From contig NC_087118.1 in NCBI RefSeq assembly GCF_963855985.1, forward strand, positions 10,808,501 to 10,872,500: a stretch of DNA of 64,000 nucleotides, in the 5' to 3' direction. Positions 20,853 through 32,510 of the stretch are shown here, piece after piece. The position numbers were made by a program, and so were the translations under genes. The DNA comes from Ostrinia nubilalis (lineage: Eukaryota > Arthropoda > Insecta > Lepidoptera > Crambidae). Every line of letters begins with the position of its first letter. The stretch's first letter is position 1. The notes beneath the pieces were generated by a model. It was given only the letters and a program-made list of their open reading frames with translations, did not search any database and was not told the origin of the DNA.

Positions 20853-23847
20853 TCATGAATTAACCAAAGCCTCAACTTCGTCGTAGTCTAAGTCTTGTAA
20901 CCATTTTTTCATTGTAGATTTGCAATCTGAGAATGTTTTTTTATATAGATCAAGCTTTTTATTTATTTTATTATAGAGATGGGAAGATCGGAAATCAAAT
21001 TGCATTTGAGCAAACTTTGTTCTGAGTTTGGGAATGGCTGCTACTTTGAACTGACGAGCTCGTCTTTTATCTTCAACGCGAGGGTCGTATGTCAATGTTT
21101 TGTGTTTTTTTAATATTAACCCCAGGATATAAAGTTTTCTCACAGATAACAATTTGCTAGTATGGTAGATACCCTGGGTTGAAAAAGTTCTTTTTTTAAA
21201 ATACATTATTTTGAGTAATGCTCTTTGAGCTCTTTCGATCATCAGAAAACGCGTTTTATGGGCACCACCCCAGACTGAGATACAATATGTTGTTACCGAC
21301 TGAACCAGAGAAATGTATATTTCATTCAGTAAATTCCTAGTGGTATGTGCGTTATTTTCCAGATTTGTAGGAACAATGTGTCTCAGTGTCCGGAAGATCC
21401 AATTAAATTTACGTATCCTTGATACAGTCATTTCTATCTGTGGATACCATGAAAGCCTATGGTCCACCATCACTCCCAAATATTTTACAGACTCTACTTT
21501 GTTTATTGAGGGACAATTGCAGTTATGACTGTTTATCTCATTACAAGTATGTATTTTTATATTAAAGTCTTGATTGGGTTGAGAGTTATTGTAAATACTG
21601 AAACATACATAATTGGTTTTAGTTGTATTAAGGGTGAGGAGGTTGTTTTTCAGCCATGATGCGACCTTCATTAAACCGGTTTCTGCCGTTTTTTTTGTAT
21701 CAGCCCAGTTGGAGCCAGTGAAGACGATTGCAGTATCATCGGCATAGGAAAATATTTTTGCATTGTAAAGATTTAAGTTGCATAAATCATTTATATAAAT
21801 GAGGAATAGAGTGGGACCTAAAACACTCCCTTGTGGTACGCCACATGATACCTCTATGTCCTCACTCGTGCAGTCATCTATCTTTACTTTTTGCTTTCTA
21901 TTAGATAGGTAATTTTCAAAAATCAAGAGCTGTCTACCTCTAATGCCAATTTTTTCTAGCTTTTTAACGAGGATAGAAGAGGAGACTGTGTCGAAAGCCT
22001 TTTTGAGGTCTATAAACACTGTGAGACATTTCTGACCATTATCTAGGGACTGTGATATTAAAGTACTTAGGGAGGTAACTGCATCCTCAGTCGACATTTG
22101 CCGTCTAAAACCAAATTGATTTGGGGAGAGAATATTCTTAGCATCAAGATAGTTTAATAGTCTAATGTTTAAACAACTTTTCAAGAATTTTCGCAAGAAC
22201 TGGGAGAACCGAGATGGGTCTATAATTGTTGACGTTATCTTTTTCGCCACCTTTGTAAATCGGCGTGATTATAGATTTCTTTAAAGAGTCAGGGAAAATA
22301 CCCATCTTAAAACAAACATTAGCCAAATGTGTTACAATAGGAATAATTTCATTTCTAACGTGTTTGATAAATTTTGTAGAAATGTTGTCCCATCCTGGGG
22401 CGCTATCTGATTTAAGGTTCGTTATTATACTGTTTACCTCCTTGTGGTCAGTATCCAGCAGGACAAAGGATTGTTTCTGGTTAGATAGGGTGTTTAGATA
22501 ATTACTTATGTCATCATTATTTACAGATTGTTTTATTTCGCAAGCAAGCTGATTTCCAATATTTGCAAAAAACTCATTAATATAGTTAGCAGAGTCAAGA
22601 GTGGATGATTTAAGGCATGTAAGTTCAGAATTTAATTTATTTGATTTGCAAGTGTACGTTAGTGTTTTTATGTTTTTCCACAGAATTTTATTGTTGTTTA
22701 TGGAGTTTTCAATGAGTTGCCTTTCATATTTTCTTTTAAGTTTCTTTATTAGCTTGTTACAGTAATTTCTATATCGAGTAAATCTTATTTTTTTTATTTC
22801 GTTTAATGGATCATCTCTAGTTTCTCTTTGCAGCTTATTACGATTTCTAATACATTTCAAAATTCCATTTGTCATCCAAGGTTTTATTATTTGCTTGCTT
22901 TTAGGTATTTTTATCGTTATAGTATTTTCTTTTATCGACTCTTTTAGCCTCTGAATAAGATTATCCGATATATAACTAGGGTTGTCATTCAAGAGTAGTT
23001 GTGGTAGGTCTTTTTCTTTTAGATATTTAAGAGCACCTTCAAAATCGGTTCTCGTAGTTGTTTTAGGTGGGGTTTGGTTGCTTTTCAACCTGGCTATAGA
23101 AAGAAAAGTAGTAAGGTGATCGGTAATAGACGTGTTGATGATGGCAATGAAAGCGGAATGTCGCTTCTTATTTATTCTCAACATAAAGTGGTCAAGACAT
23201 CTTTTATCCCGAGTAGTCAGCATGTGACCGGGGAAAATACCATATGCTGTTAACATATCCAGGTAGAAGGTCCTGTTTTTAAACTCATATGATTGCTCGT
23301 TATCAGTGGGTGTTATGTTTATATTGATATCGCCTGCAATTGTAATATTTTTTTGAGAGCTTAAGGTGGCTAGATGACTTGACAGAGAGGTAATGAACGA
23401 TTCCGCAGAGTGATTGGATGGAGAGCGATAGATACCTAATATGGAGTTTTCGAGGATGTCTATTTGTAGACCAGAAGCGTGCGTAAGGTTTAGTTCAGCA
23501 ACGTTCGATGACAGTGTATTCTTAATGTAGACGACTACTCCATCATTCTGGTTTAGGTGACGAGTGGTTCTATAGGATTGATAGTTAGTTAATGTGGGCA
23601 CAGACTTGTCTGGATGTAGTCGGCATTCGGTCAATATTATAATGTCGACCTCAACATTAAAGGATGACAAATTAATTAGCAGATCGTCAAAGTTACAATA
23701 TATGCTTCTTATGTTCTGTGAAATAATATTGAGATCTGTTTTGTGTATGTAATGATGCTTAGTCAGATCATTCCAGTCACACTTGATAGATTTGGCTATG
23801 TTCATAATATTATCAATCTCACTTATGGCCTGTGTTCTGTCACCCAT
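20853..23847 (-). pseudogene. LINE ORF2: endonuclease and reverse transcriptase, one frameshift
   Basis: Two overlapping minus ORFs (23847-22162 and 22250-20853) form one protein. The N-terminal part is an APE-type endonuclease (LNIISQNIRSIYCNFDDLL, ILTECRLH, GVVVYIK, NITIAGDININITP, SITDHLTTFLSI). The RT has SAPGWDNISTKFIKHV, NNYRPISVLPVLAKILEKL, then after the frameshift NQFGFRRQMSTEDAV, FIDLKKAFDTV, GVPQGSVLGPTLFLIYINDL and the YADDTAIVF box. The break lies at 22162-22250 between EKLF and FRKFLKS. Motif style points to the Jockey/CR1 group; clade not certain. Confidence 0.88.
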
Positions 23848-24407
23848 TTAGGAGTACAATAGAGTACACTAGTTTTATCATAAGTAGGGTATATTTTGGT
23901 AAATTACATTCTGCCTTTGTTTGTTGGGTATAAAGACATAGTGAACCCAGGATTCTGGGTATTAATTCGATATTATGCATTGAGATAATTGGCTTGGTTT
24001 CATGTGTGGTTTGTATGGATTTTGTTTTGTATATGTTGTGGTGAGTGTCATTTGGCAATATTGTGTTGAGTGGCAATGTAAGTGTGTGTGTCTTGTGTGT
24101 TTGGTTTTTACTATAATACAGATGTTTCTTAAGTAACATTATATTATATAAGTAGATTTTTACAGAAACTATATTTAGTAGCAAAATAATACATTCATGT
24201 TTGAGAATATGAGCAATAATAGTACAATATGAACAATACGAGAGTAAAGTATTGTATATATTGTACGAATAGAGGCAATATAACATTCAGCAGATAAAAG
24301 TGACAAAAAACAGGTACATATGTTGCTATGTTTTTAGATAAGGAAATATTCAGATGCAGATTCGTTACTAGGTAATTGTTAACTAAAGGCAGCAGACCGA
24401 CATATAG

Positions 24408-24869
24408 TCAGGTACCCTGAATAAGCTGTTGAACCTGCGTCTCAGAATGTATTTTTATTATGGGAGAGGTCTCATTTTTTCTTACATATACAACACCGTA
24501 GGCGGTCCAGCAAAATTTGTATGATCGAGATTTCACTAAATCGCGAGCAAGGAAATGTAGTCGCGACGCTTTTGCAGTGAGTTGTTCAGTTACAAATATG
24601 GGGGTATCCTCGTTTGTCCGAAGGCCTAGATGCTTAGCACACAGTTTTGATTTATGCTTGATGTTGAAAGATTTACACGACTTAAGAATGTCTGTTTTAA
24701 CAATAACCGAAGCAGTCTCGACGATTATCGGCGAGTTTTGGGTTGCTTCGTTCCTACTACGAATCCTGTATATGTCACTAATGTCTCTTTTATCCATTTG
24801 AGATCCCACGGTTCCGGACAGTGTGACAACCATGTCCACTAAATCTTCTTTTGTTTCATTACTTCGTTT
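24408..24869 (-). pseudogene. LINE ORF1, C-terminal piece
   Basis: Encodes ETKEDLVDMVVTLSGTVGSQ, KRDISDIYRIRSRNE, PIIVETASVIVKTDILKSCK and KFCWTAYGVVYVRKNETSPI. This is the RNA-binding-like C-terminal domain found in LINE ORF1 proteins of moths, related to the baculovirus FP-protein fold. It is separated from its N-terminus by the 24877-25251 insertion. Confidence 0.75.
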
Positions 24870-24876
24870 AGGCACA

Positions 24877-25251
24877 CAGGTGGGGCTCGCTCGCCTTCGT
24901 GAGTTGCATAAGAACTAAGCTCAAGAACTGTATTGTTTGTTGTAGTGGTTGTAATTTTTTTAAGTATTGCATGAGTAGATATAGTATAGTGTAGTAATTA
25001 GCAGGAAACACAATGAATGCTCGGGCTGGGTGGCGCCATCTTGCTGTAACTTTAATAATCTTTAAAAATCTATTAAATTCCATACAAAAAACACCCAGTT
25101 ACTGCTATGGTAACGGTTGAAGTAGGCTGGTGCAACTGAGCCCGAAAAACTAAGGACGAGAACTATTGCCGACAAACTGTAATGCAGTTTGGCAAGTGTA
25201 TCTTTATATTTGATGTGTATCCTTTTGTGAACAATAAATAAAAAAAAAAAA
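24877..25251 (+). mobile_element. Retroposed sequence with poly-A tail, nested in LINE ORF1
   Basis: Flanked by AGGCACA (24870-24876 and 25252-25258). It ends in AATAAATAAAAAAAAAAAA, so it was copied from a polyadenylated RNA in plus orientation. It has no coding frame and no clear pol III boxes, so it is either a truncated LINE 3' end or a processed transcript fragment. Confidence 0.8.
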
Positions 25252-25258
25252 AGGCACA

Positions 25259-25698
25259 TTTTTGATCTCGAAATTAGACTTTCGACTGGTTCTTTGCAAA
25301 TCCTCAATTTTATCCTCTAGTATTGTTATATACTTTTTGTCTTCCTTCGCTTGTCCCTCTAGTCTAGTTATTTGCTTTTTAAAATCTTCATTTTGCGCCA
25401 TTAAAAAAGCAATGGACTCACGGATGTTTTCATTGGTTTTTTGTATGTCTTTAAGTGTGGGGTTAATATCTTTGGTGTGTTCCTCTATAACTGAAGTCAT
25501 CATACTTCTCATTTCCTCCTTAAAATTCTGTAAATCCAATGACCAATCCTCTTCCCTTCTTCTCTTGGTGCGAATGTTTACATTATGAGAGTCATCCATA
25601 CTTAAGTCTGGGGCCGACCCACCAAAGTGAACTGCGGCCGGTACCGGGTGCTCCTGACTGGATGCCGGTGATACGGGTGGTGTCCTTTTTAACGGCAT
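25259..25698 (-). pseudogene. LINE ORF1, N-terminal coiled-coil piece
   Basis: Starts MPLKRTPPVSPASSQEHPVP, followed by a basic patch RTKRRREEDW and a long coiled coil (KEEMRSMMTSVIEEHTKDIN to LEDKIEDLQRTSRK). The open frame runs on to 25204 but residues after KNVP belong to the inserted sequence. Same gene as 24408-24869. Confidence 0.75.
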
Positions 25699-25910
25699 TT
25701 TGTCTGTATATTATGTATCTGTATGTTATGTATGATAGTTAGAATAAACCTCCAATAGTCGGTCTTAAGATGCAAAGTTTGTACATTAACCGCAGTCACT
25801 GTCCGTAGCAGGTCCGTAGCACTTTCGTAGTTCTCGTAGCGTGATGAGGCGTAGCGCAAGTCGTAGCACTCGACGAAACAGGTCGCTTATTTCAACGCGG
25901 CGGCTCACTA

Positions 25911-25990
25911 CTCACGTGGCGCAGTTGGTACAGGCCAAAAGCAAGGCGGCGACGATCGAGCGGCCCCCGGTTCAAATCCCGCCAACACGC
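25911..25990 (+). repeat. tRNA-like sequence with A and B boxes
   Basis: TGGCGCAGTTGGT (about 25917-25929) matches the A-box consensus and GGTTCAAATCCCGC (about 25969-25982) the B-box. Length fits a tRNA-derived SINE head or a tRNA pseudogene. It lies on the strand opposite to the LINE, in its 5' region. No clean cloverleaf acceptor stem was found. Confidence 0.5.
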
Positions 25991-26185
25991 AAAAAGACCA
26001 GACGGTCTGACGCGACGTATGGGGGCTTCGAAGTCACCAGATGCACCGGCTCACAAGACGGGCGAAGTCCGAGGGCGCAGCCCGAGATTCTTGATTTATT
26101 CGTCAACACTCCGAGAAAAAATCACACACGTCCACACAGTACGACGCCCGGAGGCAGAGAGGACACTCACAGCACAGTATATTTT

Positions 26186-28221
26186 CTAAAATCGGTAACT
26201 TATTGAAACTCTCATTGAAAAAGCATATAAGTTTAAAAGTTAATTTCGAATATTTCGCTAATTTCTTTTTATTTAAGAATTTTTTAGTTACTCGAAATTA
26301 TGACTTTGATAAGATATTTGAAACACTTATTGATAGTATTAAAAATAAAGTTGAGGAATTCGAAGACCGCGATAGCGGCTGGACTTTTTTGAGAAATGTT
26401 TCCCTGGAAGTCAATATTAATAGGTACCATCCTCTTAGAGGGTCGGGTTCAACTTACGTTGATTTACCACTTACAATAAAAAAGAAAAAGGCGTGTATTA
26501 ATATCCGGAATAAGGATGAATATTGTTTTCTGTGGAGCATTGTTGCTGCTCTGTACCCGGTGAAAAAGAACGGTGATCGTACATCCTCATATCCAAACTT
26601 TGAACAGGTTCTAAACATTGATGGCATGTCATTCCCAGTAACGTTCAGCGATATCGCAAAGTTTGAAAATAATAATCTTGAAATAAGTGTAAATGTATAC
26701 GCTTTAAAAAATAATCGTACCGCAGTAGGACCTATATATAAATCAGAATTTAAGTCAAAAACTAGAACTAAAATTAACTTACTGTTAGTTGAAAATAATA
26801 TTAAATGTCATTTTGTTCTAATAAAAAACTTGTCTCGACTTGTCAGAAGTCAGATTACGAAACATCACGGAACACTCTATTTTTGCGATGATTGTTTGTT
26901 ATTTTTTACTACCGAAGTTAAACTGGAAAATCATACATGCAGTGGTGTAAGCATGGTACTGCCTGATAAAGGAACGTGTTTAGAATTCAAACATTTCGAA
27001 CGGAAGCAAGATGTTCCTTTTACTATCTATGCAGACTTTGAAACACTTCTTGTACCTTTTCAAGGGTGTGAACCTGATCCTACATCAAGTTTTACTTCTC
27101 AACGCCAAAAACACATTCCAGCAGCCTTTGCATATTATATAGTTTGCTCGTTTGATAATGATTTAAATAAATTCGTGCAATATCGAGGCAAAGATTGTGT
27201 TGAGATTTTTCTTGATAAACTTTATAAGGACATAAAAAAGTTTTATGATATCTTAGACAAGGAAATTGCAATGGAATTTGATGAAAACGATGCTGAAGCC
27301 TTTGCTCGTGCTGAAGTTTGTCACATTTGCAATAAATTATTGATTGTAGACAAAGTGAGAGATCACTGTCATCTCACAGGACGTTATCGAGGTGCTGCAC
27401 ATCAATACTGTAACCTAAGGTTCAGTGTGCCTAAATTAGTTCCAGTCTTTTTCCATAATTTAGCTGGTTATGATTGCCACTTGTTTATTAAAGAATTAGC
27501 AGAAAGTTTAGGACCTGTCAAAGTCATCGCTAAAAATAAAGAAAATTACGTATCTTTTACAAATTTTTTAAAGGTAAACAATGAAAAATATGCTCGAATT
27601 CGATTTGTTGATTCTTTTCAATTCTTAGGAACAAGTTTAGAAAAATTAGCCGGTGGATTAGAAAAAACTGATTTTACGTATTTGCAAAAGTTATATCCCA
27701 AAGAAAATGAATTTGTGTTATTAACGCGGAAAGGCGTGTACCCTTATGACCATATGAAACAATGGAAATCGTATTCCGAACGAAAATTACCTCATAAAAA
27801 ATGTTTCTATAATTCGTTAACTGATACAGACATTAGTGATGAAGATTATGCTCATGCTCAAAAGGTTTGGTCTGCTTTTAACATAAAAGATATGGGCCAG
27901 TACACAGATCTTTATCTAAAGACTGATGTATTACTATTGACAGATATTTTTGAAAACTTTCGACATGTTTGTAAAACAAATTATCAATTAGACCCTGCCT
28001 TTTACTTTACAGCCCCAAGTCTTTCATTTGATGCTATGTTACTTAAAACAGGCGTTCAGTTAGATTTATTAACAGACTTGGAAATCATTCGTTTTATACA
28101 GAAAGGGATAAGAGGAGGGATCTGTTTGTGTTCAACAAGATATGCTCAGGCAAATAATAAATACATACCTCATTATGATCCTAGCGAACCCGATTCTTTT
28201 CTGGTTTACATAGATTGCAAT
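26186..28221 (+). pseudogene. Polinton DNA polymerase B, piece 2 (exonuclease to motif A)
   Basis: Open from the LINE edge to the Gypsy insertion. Visible motifs: ExoI-type FTIYADFETLL; a cysteine/histidine cluster CHICNKLL with DHCHLTGRYRGAAHQYCN that resembles an endonuclease-VII-like zinc region; ExoII-type FHNLAGYDCHLFIKEL; ExoIII-type LYLKTDVLLLTDIF; and the start of polymerase motif A (VYIDCN) at the very end, where the LTR begins. All are as expected for Maverick PolB. Confidence 0.93.
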
Positions 28222-28621
28222 TGTTGGTATTATTGCGTGTAGTGGGAGATGTTTCTTAATAAAACTCGGATTGCAGAATGGTGAAATCTTATTGTATTCG
28301 CACCCTTTATATATATTTCCTAGTACATAAAAATAATAACAATGGGTAGATTATTTACTAGACTACCTAACACAATTTTAGACTAAGTAAGACAGTAAGA
28401 CGGCTATACTAATGCTGTCCTTGTCATCGCACAAAATAATATTCAACCGCCCGCTACTCCGGAGGAATGAGTAGGACGGCATGCGCGCTGTCTCTGTCGC
28501 GCACTCGCGGCGCGGGCGCAATCAAATGTAGGTCAAACGGTCAAATTCTTTCAGCAGTGGCACGGCGGCGAGCCGAGCGGGCGGTCGCCGCGTCTCGATG
28601 TGCGGTGTATGTGTCCCCACA
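28222..28621 (-). repeat. Gypsy 3' LTR
   Basis: 400 bp, carrying the extra ACGGTCAA repeat at about 28534-28541 relative to the other LTR. Next to CAAT duplication. Confidence 0.93.
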
Positions 28622-28632
28622 GGTACCCCCCG

Positions 28633-31600
28633 TCAGGAAAACCGTACATTTCTTGTAGGTTTGACTATCCTGCCGGAACGGGTTACGTATTGAGGATCTT
28701 GTGGCAGTTCTTCACAGGGCATCACGAAGGCGGGCTTCAGTCTATCTAGTGATATGTTCGCTTCACGTTTCGGTAGTTTTATCTTGAAGTGTTTGTCGTG
28801 TTTTTCTATAACTTCAAACGGGCCTTCATACGGTGGTGTTAGTGATTTGCGAGTTGCATCTGTGCGTATAAATACTTGTTTGCAGGTTGACAGCTGATCG
28901 GGAACGAAGCTTGTGCGTTGTTGTTGAGTTGAAAACGTTGAATAGTTTAGTGATGACATTGTTTCTGTGAGTTTGCGTATTATTTCCGAGTCTTCATTGT
29001 TACTTGTAGATGTTGTAGGTGTGAAAAAGTCGGCAGGTAGTCGCATTGAGGTTCCGTAGGTCATCATAGCGGCACTATAGTTGGTTTGTCTATGTATTGC
29101 ATTGCGTAATCCTAGCAATACTGAAGATAACTCTTGCGTCCATTGATTTCTATTGCCTCTTGCAATTAGGGCGGCTTTCAGTGATCGATGCCAGCGTTCT
29201 ACGATGCCATTGGACTGTGGATGATAGGCGGTAGTCCTTAATCTTTCGACTCCGAGCTTTTTTGTGAGTTTTTCGAATAAAGCTGATTCGAATTGCCTTC
29301 CTTGGTCGGTGGTTATGCGTAGTGGGCAACCAAATCTTGCGATCCAACTGTCGTAAAAGACTCTGGCTATTGTGTCTGCACTTATATCGTTGACAGGTAT
29401 TGCTTCAGGCCATCTAGTGCATCGATCGATCATAGTAACAATGTAGCGGTGTCCTTCTGATGGTGTCAATGGGCCGACGATGTCCATGTGTACGTGTTCA
29501 AATCGGCTTGATGTAGGAAATTGTACGAGTGGTGTTACTGTATGGCGACTCACTTTTGCTCGCTGACAAGGTAAGCAGCATCTAGTCCATGTTGATATGT
29601 CTTTGTTCATGCTAGGCCAGAAGTACTTCTCGGTAACCATTTTTCTTGTTGTGCGTATTCCTGGATGACTCAGCTCATGTAACGCTTTATAGGCAGTTTC
29701 ACGAAGGCTTGGCGGTAGGTAGGGACGCGGTGTCTTTGTAGTTACTTCGCAGTAGATAGGTTTCTTTAGGCCGGGTAGTGTAATCGTAGTAAAACTGAGA
29801 TGCGGCTTTTGTAACAGTTGTTTCAGCTCTTGATCTTGCGCTTGTTTTTCAGCCAACTCGTTGTAGTCGATGATAGTAGGACAATCGATTGATGAAATGC
29901 GTGATAGTGCATCAGCCACAGTATTGTCTTCGCCATTTATGTATTCTATTCTTGTGCAGAATTGACTGATGAAAAGTAGCTGTCTCTCTCGTCTAGGTGT
30001 GTCATTTGCAGTTGTTGGCTTCATCAAGGCGTAAGTTAGAGGCCTGTGGTCTGTATAGACAGTGACGTCGTTGCCTTCAATCAATCTTCTAAAGTGCTTA
30101 ATAGACATATAGATCGCTAATAGTTCACGATCGTATACGCTATATCTCTTCTGTGTGTCACTCAGCTTCTTTGAGAAAAAAGATAGTGGTCTCCACACGT
30201 TGTCTATCTTTTGTTGTAGTACTGCGCCAACACTTACGTCTGACGCGTCTGTCATGATGCATAGCGGTGCGCCTGAGACGGGATGAGTCAAAACCGTGGC
30301 GTTAGAGATGCTTTGGCGGCATTTCTCGAACGTTTCTTCAAGGCTTGGCGTCCATTGAATAGGCGATTTGTCTTTTTTCTTCTTATTGTGAAGTAGCTTG
30401 TTCAAGTCGATTTGAAGTTCAGCTTGTTTAGGTAAACAATCGTGGTAGAAATTCAGCATCCCCAGAAATCGTCGTAACTCTTGTATGTTTGCTGGTTTCG
30501 GGTAGTTGAGAATAGTTTCGATGCGTTCTTCAGTTGGTTTAATACCCTCGCTTGTAACTTCGTATCCCAGGTAGTTGAGTTTCTGGACACCAAACTTGCA
30601 TTTTTCAGTGTTTATTCCGACACCGTACTTTGCTAGTCGTTCTAGGACTTGACGTAGGTGCATTTCATGAAGTTTTTCAGTTTTTGACCACACTAATAGG
30701 TCATCAACGAAGCAGAAGCAGCATGAGTCTAGGTCTTGTAGGACTTCGTGCATGAATCGTTGGAAAGTCTGTGGTGCATTTCGAAGTCCAAACGTCATGC
30801 GGGTGAATTCAAAAAGCCCAAATGGCGTGGTGATAGCAGTTTTCTTAATATCGTCTTCAGCCATTGGAATCCAAAAAAATGCTCTTTTCAGGTCAATTTT
30901 AGAGAAAATCTTCATGTCATGTAGCTGGTATGTGAAGTCTTGTATTCTTGGCAGCGGGTATCGATCAGGTAAAGTAACCGCGTTCAATCGACGGTAGTCG
31001 CCACATATTCGCAATGTACCGTCTTTTTTCTTCACAACATGTAGTGGGCTCGCCCAGGGACTCTTCGACGGCTGGCAAATTCCCTGTTCCATCATGGATT
31101 GGAATTCTGCCTTGGCTGCGTTGTATTTATCTGGCGGTAGCGGGCGTGGTCTGGCAAACAGCGGCGGGCCGACGGTTTCAATGTGGTGTCTAACGCCGTG
31201 TTTAGCGGGCGTTTTCATCGATGTTGGCTTGAGGACTTCAGGGTAGGCTTGAAGTATTTTGTGATATCGATGGCTTGGCTCAACCAGATGAATTGACACG
31301 TCTTGGTTTGTCTGTATCTCGACGGTGTTGACAGATAGTTCAGTTACGCTGTCAATTAACTTCTTGTGATGTAGGTCCACCAGCAGCTTATAGTGTCGTA
31401 AGAAGTCTGCACCCAAAATTGACATCTTCACATCGGCCACGATGAATGTCCACTTGAAGCTGCGTCGAAGTCCCAGGTTCAAATGAATTGTTTTATCGCC
31501 GTACGTTTTGATTGGTGTGTTGTTGGCAGCAAATAAGGCGTAGGTTGTAGACGTTATCGGTTTTCGCTTATTCTTTGTCGCTAAGACCGATATATCTGCG

Positions 31601-31686
31601 CCGGTGTCGACTAGAAATCGCTCTCCAGTGTTTCTTTCAGTGATGCAAAGGCGATTGTTCAGTTTAGTAACACCGACGTCCGCCAC
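28633..31686 (-). CDS. Gypsy Pol polyprotein
   Basis: A 1017-residue open frame. Order: aspartic protease (RFLVDTGADISVLATKN, near residue 25); RT with WASPLHVVKKKDGTLRICGD, FSKIDLKRAFFWIPM, RMTFGLRNAPQTFQRFM and CFVDDLLVWS; RNase H with PLCIMTDASDVSVGAVLQQK and VYTDHRPLTYAL; integrase with zinc HH-CC (HELSHPGIRTTRKM, CLPCQRAK), HVHMDIVGPL, TDQGRQFESALFEK and HPQSNGIVERWHRSLK. The order protease-RT-RNase H-integrase defines Ty3/gypsy. No env follows. It begins 15 bp after the gag stop, so gag-pol coupling would need recoding or reinitiation. Confidence 0.95.
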   Translation of the reverse strand: MADVGVTKLNNRLCITERNTGERFLVDTGADISVLATKNKRKPITSTTYALFAANNTPIKTYGDKTIHLNLGLRRSFKWTFIVADVKMSILGADFLRHYKLLVDLHHKKLIDSVTELSVNTVEIQTNQDVSIHLVEPSHRYHKILQAYPEVLKPTSMKTPAKHGVRHHIETVGPPLFARPRPLPPDKYNAAKAEFQSMMEQGICQPSKSPWASPLHVVKKKDGTLRICGDYRRLNAVTLPDRYPLPRIQDFTYQLHDMKIFSKIDLKRAFFWIPMAEDDIKKTAITTPFGLFEFTRMTFGLRNAPQTFQRFMHEVLQDLDSCCFCFVDDLLVWSKTEKLHEMHLRQVLERLAKYGVGINTEKCKFGVQKLNYLGYEVTSEGIKPTEERIETILNYPKPANIQELRRFLGMLNFYHDCLPKQAELQIDLNKLLHNKKKKDKSPIQWTPSLEETFEKCRQSISNATVLTHPVSGAPLCIMTDASDVSVGAVLQQKIDNVWRPLSFFSKKLSDTQKRYSVYDRELLAIYMSIKHFRRLIEGNDVTVYTDHRPLTYALMKPTTANDTPRRERQLLFISQFCTRIEYINGEDNTVADALSRISSIDCPTIIDYNELAEKQAQDQELKQLLQKPHLSFTTITLPGLKKPIYCEVTTKTPRPYLPPSLRETAYKALHELSHPGIRTTRKMVTEKYFWPSMNKDISTWTRCCLPCQRAKVSRHTVTPLVQFPTSSRFEHVHMDIVGPLTPSEGHRYIVTMIDRCTRWPEAIPVNDISADTIARVFYDSWIARFGCPLRITTDQGRQFESALFEKLTKKLGVERLRTTAYHPQSNGIVERWHRSLKAALIARGNRNQWTQELSSVLLGLRNAIHRQTNYSAAMMTYGTSMRLPADFFTPTTSTSNNEDSEIIRKLTETMSSLNYSTFSTQQQRTSFVPDQLSTCKQVFIRTDATRKSLTPPYEGPFEVIEKHDKHFKIKLPKREANISLDRLKPAFVMPCEELPQDPQYVTRSGRIVKPTRNVRFS

Positions 31687-31700
31687 GGTCGGTGTTAACG

Positions 31701-32510
31701 TTAGTTTTCCGACGACGGTTTTCTAGCGCACGGAGGCTCACATTTCCTCGCTTTATCTCCAAATCGATGGTGATAAAAACATTCCCAACCGGGATCGCCA
31801 GGTTTCTTGCCATTTGTTCTAGACCTTGATCTTGAGCGTGCACGATAAGGACGGCGATAGTTTGTCCTGCACTCACGTATCGCTGCTATCTCGAGTGTGA
31901 GCTTTTCAATTTGCTTTGACAGAAGTTCATAATGTGGGTCTCGACTTGTCGACGGTTGTGATGGTGATGAAGCAATCTCTGCGATGGTGTTACGATCTGT
32001 GTGTTCCATCATCTTGTCTGCCATGATCGCCAGTGTGTCTAGAGATGATTCAGTACTCACAGACAGTACGGCTCGAACTTGTGAGGGTAGATGTCCCATC
32101 CAAAGCACTTTCAGGGCGTCGTCGGTTACTTTCTCGCCGGCCAGGTCACGCATAACGCGCAGTAGTTGTGTTGGTTTCTGATCGCCAAGCTCTAGGCCGC
32201 TTAGAAGCTTTTGAAATTGACGGGATTCCGATTCTTCGTATACTGACAGTAATCTTCTCTTCAGCGCTGTGTACTTTCCAGTGGCGGGTGGCTTGCAGAT
32301 GATGTCGCTGACTTGTTCAATATCCATTCGTTCCAGCACCGGTATAACAAGGTTGTATTTCTGGTCATCGCCGATCTTGCACGAAGAAACCACAGCTTCA
32401 AATTGCGCGAACCAAAGTTTAGGTTGAGCTCTCCAGAACGCAGGTATTCTTGATTGCAGTGAAATTGTTGACACTTCTTTCTCTTCAGAGCGCAGCGCAG
32501 TGGGTACAGC
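31701..32510 (-). pseudogene. Gypsy Gag, main piece
   Basis: Gag capsid region: IPAFWRAQPKLWFAQFEAVV, KYNLVIPVLERMDIEQVSDI, SVYEESESRQFQKLLSGLEL, LRVMRDLAGEKVTDDALKVL and LPSQVRAVLSVS, then an Arg/Ser-rich run and a cysteine cluster CFYHHRFGDKARKCEPPC in place of a standard CCHC knuckle. The open frame extends to 32567 only because it reads into the hAT element. The true start is the Met at 33408-33406 next to the 5' LTR. Confidence 0.88.

Larger units (their letters stand above)
20400..26180 (-). mobile_element. Jockey/CR1-type LINE inserted in Polinton polymerase
   Basis: A near full-length non-LTR retrotransposon on the minus strand: 5' region about 26180-25700, ORF1 25698-24408 (interrupted), ORF2 endonuclease-RT 23847-20853, then 3' UTR. 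The 3' tail contains repeated GAATTTTT units rather than plain poly-A. Flanks are similar (ATGTTTTTCAAAT and ATATTTTCTAAAAT), a possible imperfect duplication. Both edges are placed by the polymerase frame and are good to about 10 bp. Confidence 0.85.

Noticed and set aside
28467..28658. Plus-strand 63-aa ORF with Arg/Ala-rich sequence
   Set aside because: It is in the Gypsy LTR, recurs in part in the other LTR, and has no protein-like features.
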